Origin: Salinivibrio sp. ES.052
Lineage (GTDB): Bacteria; Pseudomonadota; Gammaproteobacteria; Enterobacterales; Vibrionaceae
NCBI RefSeq assembly: GCF_900141775.1
Contig: NZ_FSRI01000001.1
Location: 838,251 to 902,250 of the forward strand
Reading direction: 5' to 3'
DNA: 64,000 bases
Shown here: positions 19,779 through 29,313 of the stretch, in pieces
Position numbering within the stretch: the first letter of the stretch is position 1
Layout of the letters: each line of letters begins with the position of its first letter
The notes under the pieces: generated by a model
Told to the model about the DNA's origin: nothing
Database searches by the model: none
What the model saw: the letters and a program-made list of their open reading frames with translations, nothing else
Position numbers and translations under genes: made by a program

Positions 19779-20396
19779 ATGGAGCAGGAATTCTGGCATC
19801 GGCGCTGGGCGGAAAATCAGATAGGATTTCATCGGGATAGTGTGCACCCAATGTTGATACGTCATTGGTCTGCACTCACCCCACGTAGTGATGAAATGGT
19901 GTTGGTCCCTTTATGTGGTAAGTCAATAGATTTAAACTGGTTAGCAGAAAAGCATGCGCATGTGGTTGGTGTTGAGTTGAGTGATATTGCGGTGCGGTCA
20001 TTCTTTTCTGAAAACTTGTATACCCCTCAGGTTCATCGAGCACCGTCAGGGCATGTGCACTATTGTTTTGATGAGTTAGAACTGATTAGTGGTGACTTTT
20101 TTACCGCGCATCTAACCCCTGCGCCCTTAATCTATGACCGAGCGGCCTTGGTCGCCATGCCGCCTTCTATGCGCGCCCACTATGTGGATCGGGTGCGTGA
20201 ATTGTTGGCTCCGGGTGGGCGTCTATTACTGATTACCCTGTTTTATCCGCAAGTCGATAACAGCCCGCCGTTTTCAATTGATACGTCGATAGTGGAAAAG
20301 GCGTTTGCGGGCCTGAATATTACGTTATTAGACACACAAAAAGAGCCAGAAAGTGACTATGGCGAACAGGTGTGGTTGATTAAAGCAGCCCCCTAA
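19779..20396 (+). CDS. tpm: thiopurine S-methyltransferase
   Basis: 205-residue SAM-dependent methyltransferase of the TPMT family, which methylates thiol, selenium and tellurium compounds in bacteria. It starts with the diagnostic MEQEFWHRRWAENQIGFH. The SAM-binding motif LVPLCGKSIDLNWLAEKHAHV follows near residue 45, with VVGVELSDIAV next, and YDRAALVAMPPSMRAHY near 115. Length is standard for the family. ATG follows a TTTGGAGAAACA site. Divergent from sulA across about 190 bp. Confidence 0.95.
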   Translation: MEQEFWHRRWAENQIGFHRDSVHPMLIRHWSALTPRSDEMVLVPLCGKSIDLNWLAEKHAHVVGVELSDIAVRSFFSENLYTPQVHRAPSGHVHYCFDELELISGDFFTAHLTPAPLIYDRAALVAMPPSMRAHYVDRVRELLAPGGRLLLITLFYPQVDNSPPFSIDTSIVEKAFAGLNITLLDTQKEPESDYGEQVWLIKAAP

Positions 20397-20477
20397 ATAA
20401 CAGCTCTTCGCTGCGCGACGTTCACACTGACCTTTTTCGACCCTAGTCGAAGGTGCGTAATGATTCAGACGATCGAG

Positions 20478-21377
20478 TTAGGCTGTTTTGGTTCGGGCTC
20501 GGGTATACTGGCGTGATTCCCAATGGGTAATAAAAAAGACCGCCGCAATAATAATGCCTGCGCCCAACCACAGTCGGCCAGGCGGGACCCAGCTAAATAC
20601 CAGCCAGCCAAACAGAACGTTTAGCGGAAGTTTCGCGTGATCAAACGGCTGAACGAACGAGGCATCCGAGACTGCATACGCTTTAGCAATCGCCCATTGT
20701 GCGAGGGCGGTAAGTATCCCGGCACCCAATAACATCCACCATGCTGTTGAGGATGCTGGTAATGTCCAATCCGGTACCGCAAGCAATAAGTTAAAAGGCG
20801 TGATCAAGAGCAATAGATACATCACGATGGTTGTAGGCGGGTCGTAGGCCGACAAACGTTTCACCATGAGTGAATAAGTTGCCCAAAAGAAAGCCGCGCC
20901 CACGGGTAATAAAGTGGCCCAAGTGAAACCCTTTGACCAGGGCTCTAGGATAATCATTGCACCACAAAAGCCCGCGAGTGTAGCGAGACTGCGTACGATC
21001 CCCACTCGTTCACGAAGAAATAGTCCGGATCCTACTGTGGCGAACAGCGGCGATGTCATTAGCAACGCGATCCCTTGCCAGATAGGTACTGGATAGGCCA
21101 GCGCCCATAACCAAAGCTGAATACCAATGACGGAAATGAAGACGCGTAAACAGTGTTGCCCCAGATGTTGTGTTTTGAGGGATTGGCGGATGCCTAACTG
21201 TTTTAGCCATGGGATCATGGCGACCAACGCAATCGCATATTGGATAAAGGCAACCGTTGTAGAAGGCAAGCCTAATTTGAAGCTAACGTACTGTGAAAGA
21301 CTGTTGACTAACGCAAAACACAGGCCTGCTGTTAGCATCCAGGCAGCGCCTTGGAGGGGGTTATGAATCTGTTTCAT
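20478..21377 (-). CDS. EamA-family (DMT) transporter
   Basis: Inner-membrane permease of about 299 residues with ten hydrophobic segments in two EamA repeats. The N-terminal repeat starts GAAWMLTAGLCFALVNSLSQ and the second starts near TWATLLPVGAAFFWATYSL. Such proteins export or import small metabolites; the substrate cannot be told. I chose ATG at 21377 (MKQIHNPLQ). A TTG at 21419 preceded by GAGG would add 14 residues and is a real alternative. Confidence 0.88.
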   Translation of the reverse strand: MKQIHNPLQGAAWMLTAGLCFALVNSLSQYVSFKLGLPSTTVAFIQYAIALVAMIPWLKQLGIRQSLKTQHLGQHCLRVFISVIGIQLWLWALAYPVPIWQGIALLMTSPLFATVGSGLFLRERVGIVRSLATLAGFCGAMIILEPWSKGFTWATLLPVGAAFFWATYSLMVKRLSAYDPPTTIVMYLLLLITPFNLLLAVPDWTLPASSTAWWMLLGAGILTALAQWAIAKAYAVSDASFVQPFDHAKLPLNVLFGWLVFSWVPPGRLWLGAGIIIAAVFFITHWESRQYTRARTKTA

Positions 21378-21468
21378 CGCCGTGACAATCGGAAAAAAGA
21401 CGCACGGATAGTAGCGCAAATTAGGCCTCAGAGCGACTATAAATCCTGAGGCCTAGTCAATAACGCGC

Positions 21469-22365
21469 TTACGCTGACAGCGTTGAGTAGACTAAAGGGA
21501 TATCCGGATCTATCGCATCCAAGGTTGCTTGCGTATCTGCGAGATGGCTGACAGTGCTATCTGCAACCTCTGCTAAGGCAACAGAACGAATCTCCCCCCA
21601 ATGATAGCCCGCCATATTGGCGGCGATAAGCGCGACTTGAAGCGGCGGCAAGCTAGGATTAAACGCGGCGTTTTCAGCATACATGCCAGAGAAAAACTGG
21701 CCATCATGGGTCTCAACGGCGACACCACTGTAATTACCAGAGTATGGCGCATGACTCAGATTAGCCGCATCGGCAGCGGCTTTTAAAAGTGGGATATCAA
21801 TATCTTCGGTTGGTAAAGCGTGTGATTGATCGGCCAATAGTCGAGACTCAATGCCTAAGTCAGCAGGGCCAAACGGCTCTGGCAGATAGGTGTGTAAGGT
21901 GTTTGGTTCAGTTTGTGGAAGCTGGATAATTAATGCTTCTGCGCCATTTAGCTCATTCATAAACTGACGGCAATGACCGCATGGGCTGTAATTAATCGTG
22001 ATATCTGTTAAGCGGGTTGCACCTTTTGTCCATGCATGACTAATGGCACATTGTTCTGCGTGAACCGTTTGGCCTAATTGTACCCCGGTAAACTCAATAT
22101 TGGCACCCATATACAGGGTGCCGTCTTCGTTACGAACAATGGCGCCAACATTAAAGTGAGAAATCGGTGTTACGGCATATGCCGCAGCCAAAGGTAATAA
22201 AGTGAGGCGCAGTGCGGCGTCAGAGAGGCCACTAGCCGCTTCCATTTTCGCCACTTGCTCTGGTGAAAATGTTGCACCAAAGTGTGTGTCAGTTATCCAA
22301 TCAGAGACAACGCTTTGTAATGCGTCGGGCAATTGTGTCAGTGCATTGGTTAGTGCAGTTCGCAT
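21469..22365 (-). CDS. cdd: cytidine deaminase
   Basis: Converts cytidine and deoxycytidine to uridine and deoxyuridine in pyrimidine salvage. 298 residues, the long two-domain E. coli-type form (about 294). The active site is in the first domain: HAEQCAIS (zinc His and proton-shuttle Glu) and PCGHC (two zinc Cys). The second, non-catalytic domain starts near residue 190 and keeps HAPYSGNYSGVAVET. Start ATG at 22365 after an AAGAAG site. Single gene. Confidence 0.97.
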   Translation of the reverse strand: MRTALTNALTQLPDALQSVVSDWITDTHFGATFSPEQVAKMEAASGLSDAALRLTLLPLAAAYAVTPISHFNVGAIVRNEDGTLYMGANIEFTGVQLGQTVHAEQCAISHAWTKGATRLTDITINYSPCGHCRQFMNELNGAEALIIQLPQTEPNTLHTYLPEPFGPADLGIESRLLADQSHALPTEDIDIPLLKAAADAANLSHAPYSGNYSGVAVETHDGQFFSGMYAENAAFNPSLPPLQVALIAANMAGYHWGEIRSVALAEVADSTVSHLADTQATLDAIDPDIPLVYSTLSA

Positions 22366-22598
22366 AGCATCACTTCTTCATCATTAATGGATGATCAGTG
22401 TAGGGAAGCGTTAGTGATAATTGTGTGATTAAAATCACGCTTGTTATGCAAGGGGGTTTTTGTTGCTGAAAGTTAGAGTGACATCAATGTTTTTTCGTCT
22501 GTGAATGTGGCCAAGTTAGGGGGAGGGTTAGACACCTTCTTGCCAGTCAAGGTAAACGGTAGGAGGTCATTCTCGAGAGGCATGATTTGGATCCGCGA

Positions 22599-23336
22599 TT
22601 AGGGTTGCCAGTTGACATAGGGGCGGTGAACTTTGCGGTATTCAGCGGTTAACTCGCCGCTTTCACGCAAGCGAGTGATCAGTTGCGTCAGGTATGCATC
22701 GATTTCTTCGCCTGACTCACCTTTCGGGATCACGAATACATCCTGGAAGTCAGCGAAATGTGCGCGTTTGATCATGGCCAGATCCAATGCCTTAAGCATC
22801 ATATCTGCTTCTTCTTGCGCCCAGACAAATCCATCTATGCGTCCAGCTGCCAATCTGAGTAGCGATTGCTGGATGCTATGGGAACGTTGAACCTCAAAAG
22901 GCATATAGTAGGGGACCGCTTCGATCGTATAAAGCGAGGGTTGAGCCCATAATTCCTCAACCGCGAGAGGAAGCGCCTTATTGGTATAGAGAACATGGGT
23001 CACGAGACCAAATGATACCTCACTAAAGGCGAAGGGGAGATGTGTCACATTACTGGGTGGACGTACCGCGGGTAACCCAAAATCAGCATGTCCTTTCACC
23101 ACCCCGTTTATTGCGCGATGGATAGGAAAGATCTCAATGTTAATCTTTGTGGTGGGATCTTGTTCATCTAGATAGCGAACAAAATCGACAAACGCGCCAG
23201 TACCGTCAGGGTTAATCAAACCTGGAAGTTCGCCAAGGTGGGCAACGTATGTGTTCTCCACTTGGTCATTGGCGTGTATGGATTGGCTGGTGAGTAAAAC
23301 GAAAACCAGAAGTAGCGGGAAGCGATTACGTCGCAT
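22599..23336 (-). CDS. periplasmic substrate-binding-like protein (type 2 PBP fold)
   Basis: 245-residue exported protein. A signal peptide of about 22 residues (RFPLLLVFVLLTSQSIHA) is followed by a small solute-binding fold of the extracellular amino-acid-binding type. LPGLINPDGTGAFVDFVRYL and INIEIFPIHRAINGVVKGHADFGLP are typical of these proteins. No transporter permease or ATPase lies nearby. It is encoded just downstream of a membrane-anchored winged-helix protein on the same strand (94-bp gap), so it may sense a ligand for that regulator instead of feeding a transporter. That link is inference. Confidence 0.8.
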   Translation of the reverse strand: MRRNRFPLLLVFVLLTSQSIHANDQVENTYVAHLGELPGLINPDGTGAFVDFVRYLDEQDPTTKINIEIFPIHRAINGVVKGHADFGLPAVRPPSNVTHLPFAFSEVSFGLVTHVLYTNKALPLAVEELWAQPSLYTIEAVPYYMPFEVQRSHSIQQSLLRLAAGRIDGFVWAQEEADMMLKALDLAMIKRAHFADFQDVFVIPKGESGEEIDAYLTQLITRLRESGELTAEYRKVHRPYVNWQP

Positions 23337-23430
23337 ACTCTTCCTTTATGTTGGTGCGTCTTAAATTATTGATTATAATGGATGTCCTGTGTCCGTGTGC
23401 GTAGCCCGTTCGGTCATGGCGGACTGAGGC

Positions 23431-23928
23431 TTACTGCGTTAGTAGTGCTGCGATGCCAATGATGACAGAGGCAAGGGTAATTAACACCGTGAGTGGTTTG
23501 GCAATGCTAAACGACGGATCATTGTGTGCCGAAGAGTAGGAGATAGCGGGTGTCTTGGTCGCGGGTTGACCCTCTGATTTAGCGACAGGACGTTCCGCAA
23601 ACGTTTGTTGTGGCAATGATACGCGAAAACCAAATTCCCCCACGACCTCAAATGGCAGGCATTTTTTGCCATTACGGTAGGATTTTGCCATCAGTGAGGT
23701 CACCACACTTTGGTGTTGCGCAAACGAGCTGTCCGGCAGGGCCACTTGTTTGAAGAGTGTGCGGCTAGAAAGCACTTCGCCAGCGTAATAGCATAGCATT
23801 TCGAGCATACGCGATTCCTCATAGGACAAAACGGTGATGGCCTGATCCACCCAATAAAGCGTCCTGCTTTCTGGCTCAAAATCAACCTCTGGGAAACGGT
23901 AACAGCGTGTATTTACTTTCGTTGTCAT
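23431..23928 (-). CDS. membrane-anchored winged-helix regulator (ToxR/CadC-type DNA-binding domain)
   Basis: 165-residue protein. Residues about 8-95 form an OmpR/ToxR-type winged helix (RTLYWVDQAITVLSYEESRM, LEMLCYYAGEVLSSRTLFKQV, QHQSVVTSLMAKSYRNG, FEVVGEFGFRVSLP). A polar linker follows, then one C-terminal membrane helix (LTVLITLASVIIGIAALL), and the protein ends there. ToxR and CadC go on into a periplasmic sensor domain, which this protein lacks. The ATG at 23928 is chosen because the winged helix starts just after it; an extension to 23988 adds 20 residues. It is likely co-transcribed with the downstream binding-protein gene. Confidence 0.75.
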   Translation of the reverse strand: MTTKVNTRCYRFPEVDFEPESRTLYWVDQAITVLSYEESRMLEMLCYYAGEVLSSRTLFKQVALPDSSFAQHQSVVTSLMAKSYRNGKKCLPFEVVGEFGFRVSLPQQTFAERPVAKSEGQPATKTPAISYSSAHNDPSFSIAKPLTVLITLASVIIGIAALLTQ

Positions 23929-24075
23929 TATCAGCCCACTCCAAACAACATCTTTATAAAAGTGTGGACTCAAATCACAGAACTGCAACTCGGCAACGTA
24001 TCTTTTTTTTGATAAAAGAAGTTAGGCAGGCTGCTAGTATTTTTGGTTATCATTAATAAAAACAGCGCCCTATAT

Positions 24076-24115
24076 AAAAAACGGTCGCTATAGGCTCACA
24101 GCGACCGCTTTTTTG
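24076..24115. terminator. bidirectional terminator downstream of sbcB
   Basis: Stem CGGTCGCT/AGCGACCG with T-runs on both sides, about 36 bases past the sbcB stop on the minus strand. Confidence 0.85.
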
Positions 24116-24151
24116 CTTAGTTATAATAACGGCTGAGCCGTATGGACTAGG

Positions 24152-25573
24152 CTAGCCGACCAAGGATTCCACATAGTGATACACCGCCTTGAGGATCCGC
24201 ACCTGTTGCTCGTCTGCCTGATGTTGATCTGCCAGTTGCTGTAGGTTCTCCATATAGGCAGGAAGGTGGGTCTCAAAGTAATCGCGACGATGCATAAACC
24301 ACTGTTTTTGTTCCTCGTCGGTGAGTGTCCACGGATAATGACGGGCGCGATAGCGAAACAATAGTGGCTTGATGCGCCAATCGTCGACACTCAAGTCTAG
24401 CCCTGCAAGGTTTTCCGGATCACGGGCGCGGATAATTTCCATCGCGCTACGATCACTTTTTGAGAAAAAACCAGCATACAATGCTGAATCGACATCCTGG
24501 TCGTCAAACGGCTTCGATTCTGTAAACACGGCGACCAACTTCTCTCTCAGTTCTGGTACTGCTTTTAATGCTTTAAGATGCTGTAGACAAGCTTCTCGAT
24601 TCACGCCAAGGCGAGCGGCATCTTCAGGGCGTAGTGTCTTTGCATCCGCTAACACAGGACACTTATTGATATGCACCAATTTCAACGGTGCAGGTAACTG
24701 GTCGTCGCTAAGTGATTGTTTTGGCGTGTATAAACGTTCTCGAAGCGCGTCAGCATCCAGCTCAAACAATGGTGCAGGATCGCGGGCGAGATCGATGGTG
24801 ATCACTGCATTGGGATTGTCAGGGTGCCAGGCAACCGGCACGATCCAGCTGGTATTGCCACGCTCGGTTCCAAACATGCCGGAGACGTGTACAAGCGGTG
24901 TCATATTGACGACATCAATAAGTTGTTTGACTTTGTTTTTGTTGCGGTGAGTCAGGAGATAATCAAATAGCCGTGGTTGCGCGGCTTTCACTTTTTTAGC
25001 TAGCTCAATGGTCGCGTGAACATCGGCCATAGCGTCATGCGCATCGCTGTGTTCAATGCCATTGGCGACAGATAAATTTTCTAGCTTAAAGCTCGGCTTG
25101 CCATTTTCATCATGCGGCCATTCAATCCCATCCGGCCGCAGTGCATAGCAGGCGCGCATCACATCGAGCAAATCCCAGCGAGAATTACCGTTTTGCCAAC
25201 TCCAGCCATAAGGGTCAAAAAAGTTTCGGTATAACGTATAGCGCGTGACTTCGTCATCAAAACGCACGTTGTTGTAACCAAAAACACAGGTATTTGGCTG
25301 AGACAAGGCAGCATGAATTTGGGCTATAAATTCTGGCTCAGGGAGCCCTTTTTTTAGCGCAAGTTGGGGCGTGATCCCAGTGATCAAACAGGCTTCAGGC
25401 GCGGGTAAGTAATCATCTGGTGGTCGGCAATACAGAACCAGTGGCTCGCCAAGGATATTAAAATCACTGTCGGTGCGCACCCCGGCAAACTGGCAAGGCC
25501 TGTCTTTTCCCGGATGGGTACCAAAGGTCTCAAAATCGTAGATAAAAAAGGTTGGCTGGTCCGCGTCGGTCAC
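24152..25573 (-). CDS. sbcB: exodeoxyribonuclease I
   Basis: 3'-5' single-strand DNA exonuclease of the DEDDh class, active in recombination and mismatch repair. The DED motif starts at FIYDFETFG (Asp13, Glu15). Further exonuclease motifs are FGYNNVRFDDEVTRYTLYR and HDAMADVHATIELAKKV (the DEDDh His/Asp end). A C-terminal SH3-like and helical domain ends the protein. With GTG at 25573 the protein is 473 residues, matching E. coli ExoI (475). The frame stays open to 25708, but that extension is not family-like. Confidence 0.93.
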   Translation of the reverse strand: MTDADQPTFFIYDFETFGTHPGKDRPCQFAGVRTDSDFNILGEPLVLYCRPPDDYLPAPEACLITGITPQLALKKGLPEPEFIAQIHAALSQPNTCVFGYNNVRFDDEVTRYTLYRNFFDPYGWSWQNGNSRWDLLDVMRACYALRPDGIEWPHDENGKPSFKLENLSVANGIEHSDAHDAMADVHATIELAKKVKAAQPRLFDYLLTHRNKNKVKQLIDVVNMTPLVHVSGMFGTERGNTSWIVPVAWHPDNPNAVITIDLARDPAPLFELDADALRERLYTPKQSLSDDQLPAPLKLVHINKCPVLADAKTLRPEDAARLGVNREACLQHLKALKAVPELREKLVAVFTESKPFDDQDVDSALYAGFFSKSDRSAMEIIRARDPENLAGLDLSVDDWRIKPLLFRYRARHYPWTLTDEEQKQWFMHRRDYFETHLPAYMENLQQLADQHQADEQQVRILKAVYHYVESLVG

Positions 25574-25742
25574 AATCGAATCCAATTTGATCAAACAAAA
25601 GAAAGCAGAGTCAACACCCTGCGATAAGCCGACATGGTAACATTGGCATGGCTTATCACCAATCCCGTCAACGGACGACAAAAAGAGTAAAAGCCTGCAA
25701 CAAGGCAAGCTTTTATTGATAAAGGCAGTGAGTAGTGTGAAT

Positions 25743-26327
25743 TTATGAGGCTAGGCGCTTAAGCGTTTGCTTTGCCTCACCGATTGCCTTACTCGCGGTT
25801 TCTTCACCCATCGCAAGCCCTTCGGCATACACAAATTCCACATCATTGATCCCGATAAACCCTAGAACGGTTTGCATATAACCAGTGACATGGTCGGTAC
25901 TTCCACCTTTGTGCATCCCGCCTCGAGTAGTGACGACGATCGCGCGCTTGCCTTGTAATAAGCCCTCGGGGCCATTTTCGGTATAGCGGAACGTCACGCC
26001 AGCACGCGCGACTAAGTCAATCCAGGCTTTTAGTTGCACAGGGATAGTAAAGTTATACATAGGTGCAGCAATGACGAGGGTGTCGCTTTGCTGAATTTCT
26101 TCAATCAATTGATCTGACGCTTGCTGTACCTGCTGCTGAGTGTCGGTGAGATCGTCTGCGCCGCGTAAACCGCCAACGTTGTCACCGTTAAGAATGGGTA
26201 AAGGGGTAGACGCAAGATCGCGCTCAATCAGCGTGTCTGGAGATAGATCGTCAACCACACTGTTAATCACAGCGTTTGAGCTTGAATAAGGGCCAAGAAT
26301 ACTTGATTTCAATACCAGCGCTTTCAT
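25743..26327 (-). CDS. azoR: FMN-dependent NADH-azoreductase
   Basis: Flavodoxin-like quinone and azo-dye reductase of 194 residues. The FMN-binding N-terminus is KALVLKSSILGPYSSSNAVI. The second flavin loop is VIAAPMYNFTIPVQLKAWID, followed by VVTTRGGMHKGG. The ATG at 26327 has an excellent TAAGGAG site. It probably protects against quinones or electrophiles. Single gene divergent from the HAD gene. Confidence 0.93.
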   Translation of the reverse strand: MKALVLKSSILGPYSSSNAVINSVVDDLSPDTLIERDLASTPLPILNGDNVGGLRGADDLTDTQQQVQQASDQLIEEIQQSDTLVIAAPMYNFTIPVQLKAWIDLVARAGVTFRYTENGPEGLLQGKRAIVVTTRGGMHKGGSTDHVTGYMQTVLGFIGINDVEFVYAEGLAMGEETASKAIGEAKQTLKRLAS

Positions 26328-26631
26328 GCGTTTCTCCTTAAAGTTAGTTGGCGTTAAGCACACACGAAGTGTAAATAAACTAACCGGTAACACCAGCATA
26401 TAAATTCGTTAAACTTGTTCAAAATTTTTGTTGTTCGTTGAGAACTACCGCCTATAAGTTGCGCTGAACAGGAAGGGGCGTATGATGACGCCCGGCAGTC
26501 GTTCATGATGTAAAAATAATGTTATAATGCCCGTTGTGTTGGCCAGGAACCCAAAATAAAGAACGGCAAAGCGCCAGATCAAATTACAAGTCGGTCGCTT
26601 GTGGGGCACAACGGGATCTGAGGAAATGTGC

Positions 26632-27306
26632 GTGAAAAACTTATTTATGCTAGATGTGGATGGCACGCTGGTTGATAGCTGTCAAATGGACCATGCGTGT
26701 TTCAGCCAAGCTATTTATGATGTGACAGGCTTATCCGTTCCGGATGATTGGGGTAGCTACACCAATGTCACGGACGCTGGAATTATTGAAGAACTGATTG
26801 ATTCGCATGATCTTAACAGTGAAAAGATCGTGCTATTCCGAGAAATTAAACGAGTATTTAAGCAAAAACTGGCCGTCGCTATCGCGAATCATGGCTTATC
26901 CGCCATGCCTGGCGCCGTAGCGTTTATTAATGAGATGCGCCAGGTCCCTTCGGTTGAGTTGGCGATTGCCACCGGAGGATGGGAAGAAACGGCGCGGATG
27001 AAGCTCAAAGCGGCTGGTTTCAATATTGATGGTATTGTCTTTTCCTCGTGTTCAGATGCGATGAGCCGCAGTGAAGTGATGGCGCTGGCTGCGTTTCGTG
27101 CCAAGCAAGATTACGGTATGCAATTCCAACGTCGTATTTATTTCGGTGACGGCGTTTGGGATAAGCAAGCGACCCAATCATTAAATTATGAATTTGTTGC
27201 GGTAGGCGACAAGGTTGAACACGATGTGCGGGTTAATAACTTTGTTAATCCACGTGCGATTTTAGGCAAACTAGGCATCGAGGAAGCGCAGCGCAAGTAC
27301 GCCTAA
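26632..27306 (+). CDS. HAD-family hydrolase
   Basis: 224-residue phosphatase of the haloacid dehalogenase superfamily. Motif I is FMLDVDGTLVDS (nucleophile Asp and acid/base Asp), motif II is LAIATGG, a Lys lies in the cap region, and motif IV is IYFGDGVWDKQA. The helical cap is the C1 type of phosphoglycolate phosphatase-like enzymes. I chose GTG at 26632 because GAGG lies eight bases before it; an ATG at 26626 sits too close to that site. The substrate is unknown. Confidence 0.85.
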   Translation: MKNLFMLDVDGTLVDSCQMDHACFSQAIYDVTGLSVPDDWGSYTNVTDAGIIEELIDSHDLNSEKIVLFREIKRVFKQKLAVAIANHGLSAMPGAVAFINEMRQVPSVELAIATGGWEETARMKLKAAGFNIDGIVFSSCSDAMSRSEVMALAAFRAKQDYGMQFQRRIYFGDGVWDKQATQSLNYEFVAVGDKVEHDVRVNNFVNPRAILGKLGIEEAQRKYA

Positions 27307-27343
27307 CCTCAATCGAGGCCTTATTGTATCAAGCTCCTAAACC

Positions 27344-27378
27344 ATCAAAAGCCGGTGCAGTTTGCGCCGGCTTTTGAT
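27344..27378. terminator. bidirectional terminator between HAD gene and symporter gene
   Basis: AAAAGCCGGTGC...GCGCCGGCTTTT hairpin, A-run on one side and T-run on the other, serving both convergent genes. Confidence 0.9.
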
Positions 27379-27401
27379 TGGTTAAATGATAAGCTGTCAG
27401 C

Positions 27402-28802
27402 TTATGGCTGGGAGCAGGGCTTTTGTGTGTTGGTGACCTCATTCTTCTCCCGCGAGGAAAAATAGGCTTGGGTTTCTGCAATCACTACTTTACGCAACAG
27501 TAGCAAACCAATTAGGTTGGGCACCGCCATCAAACCATTGACGATATCGGCAAGAATCCAAATGGTGTTGAGTTGAATAAAGGCACCGGATGCAATCAAT
27601 CCAATGAAGCAGAGTTTATAGAGATAAATCGCCTTTTTGCCAAACAGGTACGCCACGCAGCGCTCGCCATAGTAGTGCCAGCCCAAAATCGTGGTGAAGG
27701 CGAAAAAGAGTAGACCGATATTCACCAACATTGGGCCAACGCTGCTCCCCATGCCCTCCGCAAACGCATGTGACGTCATCGCTGCGCCCGCCAATTCACC
27801 AGACCAAGACTGGGTTAATATCAAAGTCAGTCCTGTCATGGTGCAAATAATTAGGGTGTCAATAAAGGTACCTGTCATCGAGACTAAGCCTTGTTCAACA
27901 CAAGAGTCGGTTTTTGCTGCCGCGGCAGCAATGGGGGCGCTCCCTAACCCTGACTCATTCGAGAACACACCGCGAGCAATCCCTGACTGAATAGCCAACA
28001 TCATTCCAGCCCCCGCAAAGCCGCCTGTTGCCGCCATGCCGTTGAAGGCAGATTCAAATACTAAACCAACAGCTTGTGGTACTTGTGAGGCATGCGTACC
28101 TAATATCCATAGGCAAGCAGCCACATAGACGACTGCCATCACAGGAACGATTTTTGCCGCCACCGCAGAGATGGATTTGACTCCACCTAGGGTGACCAAT
28201 GCCACAAGCACAGTGAGAATAACCGCGACAGCGACCGTTGGTATGTTAAATAAATGGGTAGCGGCGCTACTGATCGCGTTGACTTGTGGAAAGGTACCGA
28301 TACCGAAGCAAGCAACGCCTAAGCCGAATAGGGCAAACAGTTTCGCTAAAAGCGGTTGGCCCGCACCTTTAGAGAGGTACATCATCGGTCCGCCTAGCAT
28401 ATTGCCTTTGTGGTCAGTTTCGCGATATTTGACTGCAAGCAAGCACTCGGCATATTTGGTGGCCATCCCTAAAAAGGCAGCAAGCCACATCCAAAAGAGT
28501 GCGCCTGGACCACCAAGCGAAATCGCAGTGGCAACGCCTATAATATTGCCAGTACCAATCGTCGCCGACAATGCGGTGCACAGTGCAGCAAAGCCAGACA
28601 CATCGCCCTGGGTTTTGGCGTCAGAGGGTTTAAAAATTTGCTTAAGCGCAAAAGGTAAATGGCGCAGCTGGAGTAATCCCAGACGTACGGTAAAGAATAA
28701 TCCTGTACCGGTTAATAACAATAAAAGTGGTGGGCCCCAGATCCAATCGTCAATGGTGCCTAGAAGCGTTGGTATATCCGGTAGTGGTGAAAAAAATGGC
28801 AT
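27402..28802 (-). CDS. alanine/glycine:cation symporter (AGCS family)
   Basis: Sodium-coupled importer of alanine or glycine, 466 residues with about ten membrane helices. The AGCS signatures are visible: WIWGPPLLLLLTGTGLFFTVR at the start, GDVSGFAALCTALSATIGTG, GPGALFWMWLAAFLGMATKY, and FSNESGLGSAPIAAAAAKTD. The ATG at 28802 is chosen for its AGGGGG site; an upstream ATG at 28823 has none. The gene is preceded by a tandem glycine riboswitch, which points to glycine as a substrate. Confidence 0.95.
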   Translation of the reverse strand: MPFFSPLPDIPTLLGTIDDWIWGPPLLLLLTGTGLFFTVRLGLLQLRHLPFALKQIFKPSDAKTQGDVSGFAALCTALSATIGTGNIIGVATAISLGGPGALFWMWLAAFLGMATKYAECLLAVKYRETDHKGNMLGGPMMYLSKGAGQPLLAKLFALFGLGVACFGIGTFPQVNAISSAATHLFNIPTVAVAVILTVLVALVTLGGVKSISAVAAKIVPVMAVVYVAACLWILGTHASQVPQAVGLVFESAFNGMAATGGFAGAGMMLAIQSGIARGVFSNESGLGSAPIAAAAAKTDSCVEQGLVSMTGTFIDTLIICTMTGLTLILTQSWSGELAGAAMTSHAFAEGMGSSVGPMLVNIGLLFFAFTTILGWHYYGERCVAYLFGKKAIYLYKLCFIGLIASGAFIQLNTIWILADIVNGLMAVPNLIGLLLLRKVVIAETQAYFSSREKNEVTNTQKPCSQP

Positions 28803-28878
28803 TAATCCCCCTTTAAACATCAAAGGAGAAGATAGACCACACTAATATTAACAAAAGTGCTACATATTGGGGTGGGTA

Positions 28879-29046
28879 TCTCCTCTGTCCTTTTGCCTGA
28901 GAGTTTCACTTGAAAACAAGCTTGCTCCTTCGGCGCCCGAGTCAACGGGTCTCTCCAGAGTCTCCTCCAACAGCAGTCCATACAATTAAGTGCCTGAAAG
29001 ATTTACTTCTTCGGCGGATGGCATTAGCCACCTCTCTCCTGCTGTC
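28879..29046 (-). promoter_or_regulatory. tandem glycine riboswitch
   Basis: Two consecutive glycine aptamers on the minus strand, upstream of the symporter gene. Aptamer 1 begins GCAGGAGAGAGGTGGC and contains GCCATCCGCCGAAGAAG and CTTTCAGGCA. Aptamer 2 begins GGAGGAGACTCTGGAGAG, contains GGCGCCGAAGGAGCAA and ends CTCTCAGGCAAAAGGACAGAGG. These are the conserved cores of the class. Cooperative glycine binding would control expression of the symporter. Confidence 0.93.
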
Positions 29047-29313
29047 TTCATCGGAATGTCGTGATGACGGAAAGTATGATAGATCACAGAATTATGAATG
29101 CAATGCAAAATTAAGCGAACAGGGGATTGTTCTTTCTAAACGCTAAAAAATACCGGTTTTTAGTGTGTTTTGCTGGCTAGGGAAAACGGAAGAGACACGG
29201 CAACACACGGATGCATTGCGTTAAACTCATCGGTCTGCCACTCAATTTATTCAGACATCGGCCGATAAATTAGCTAATCTGGACGAGCAAGTAATAAAAT
29301 AACGAGCGGTAAC

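Noticed and set aside
28910-29146. Small open frame upstream of the symporter gene
   Set aside because: The stretch is the antisense of a tandem glycine riboswitch.
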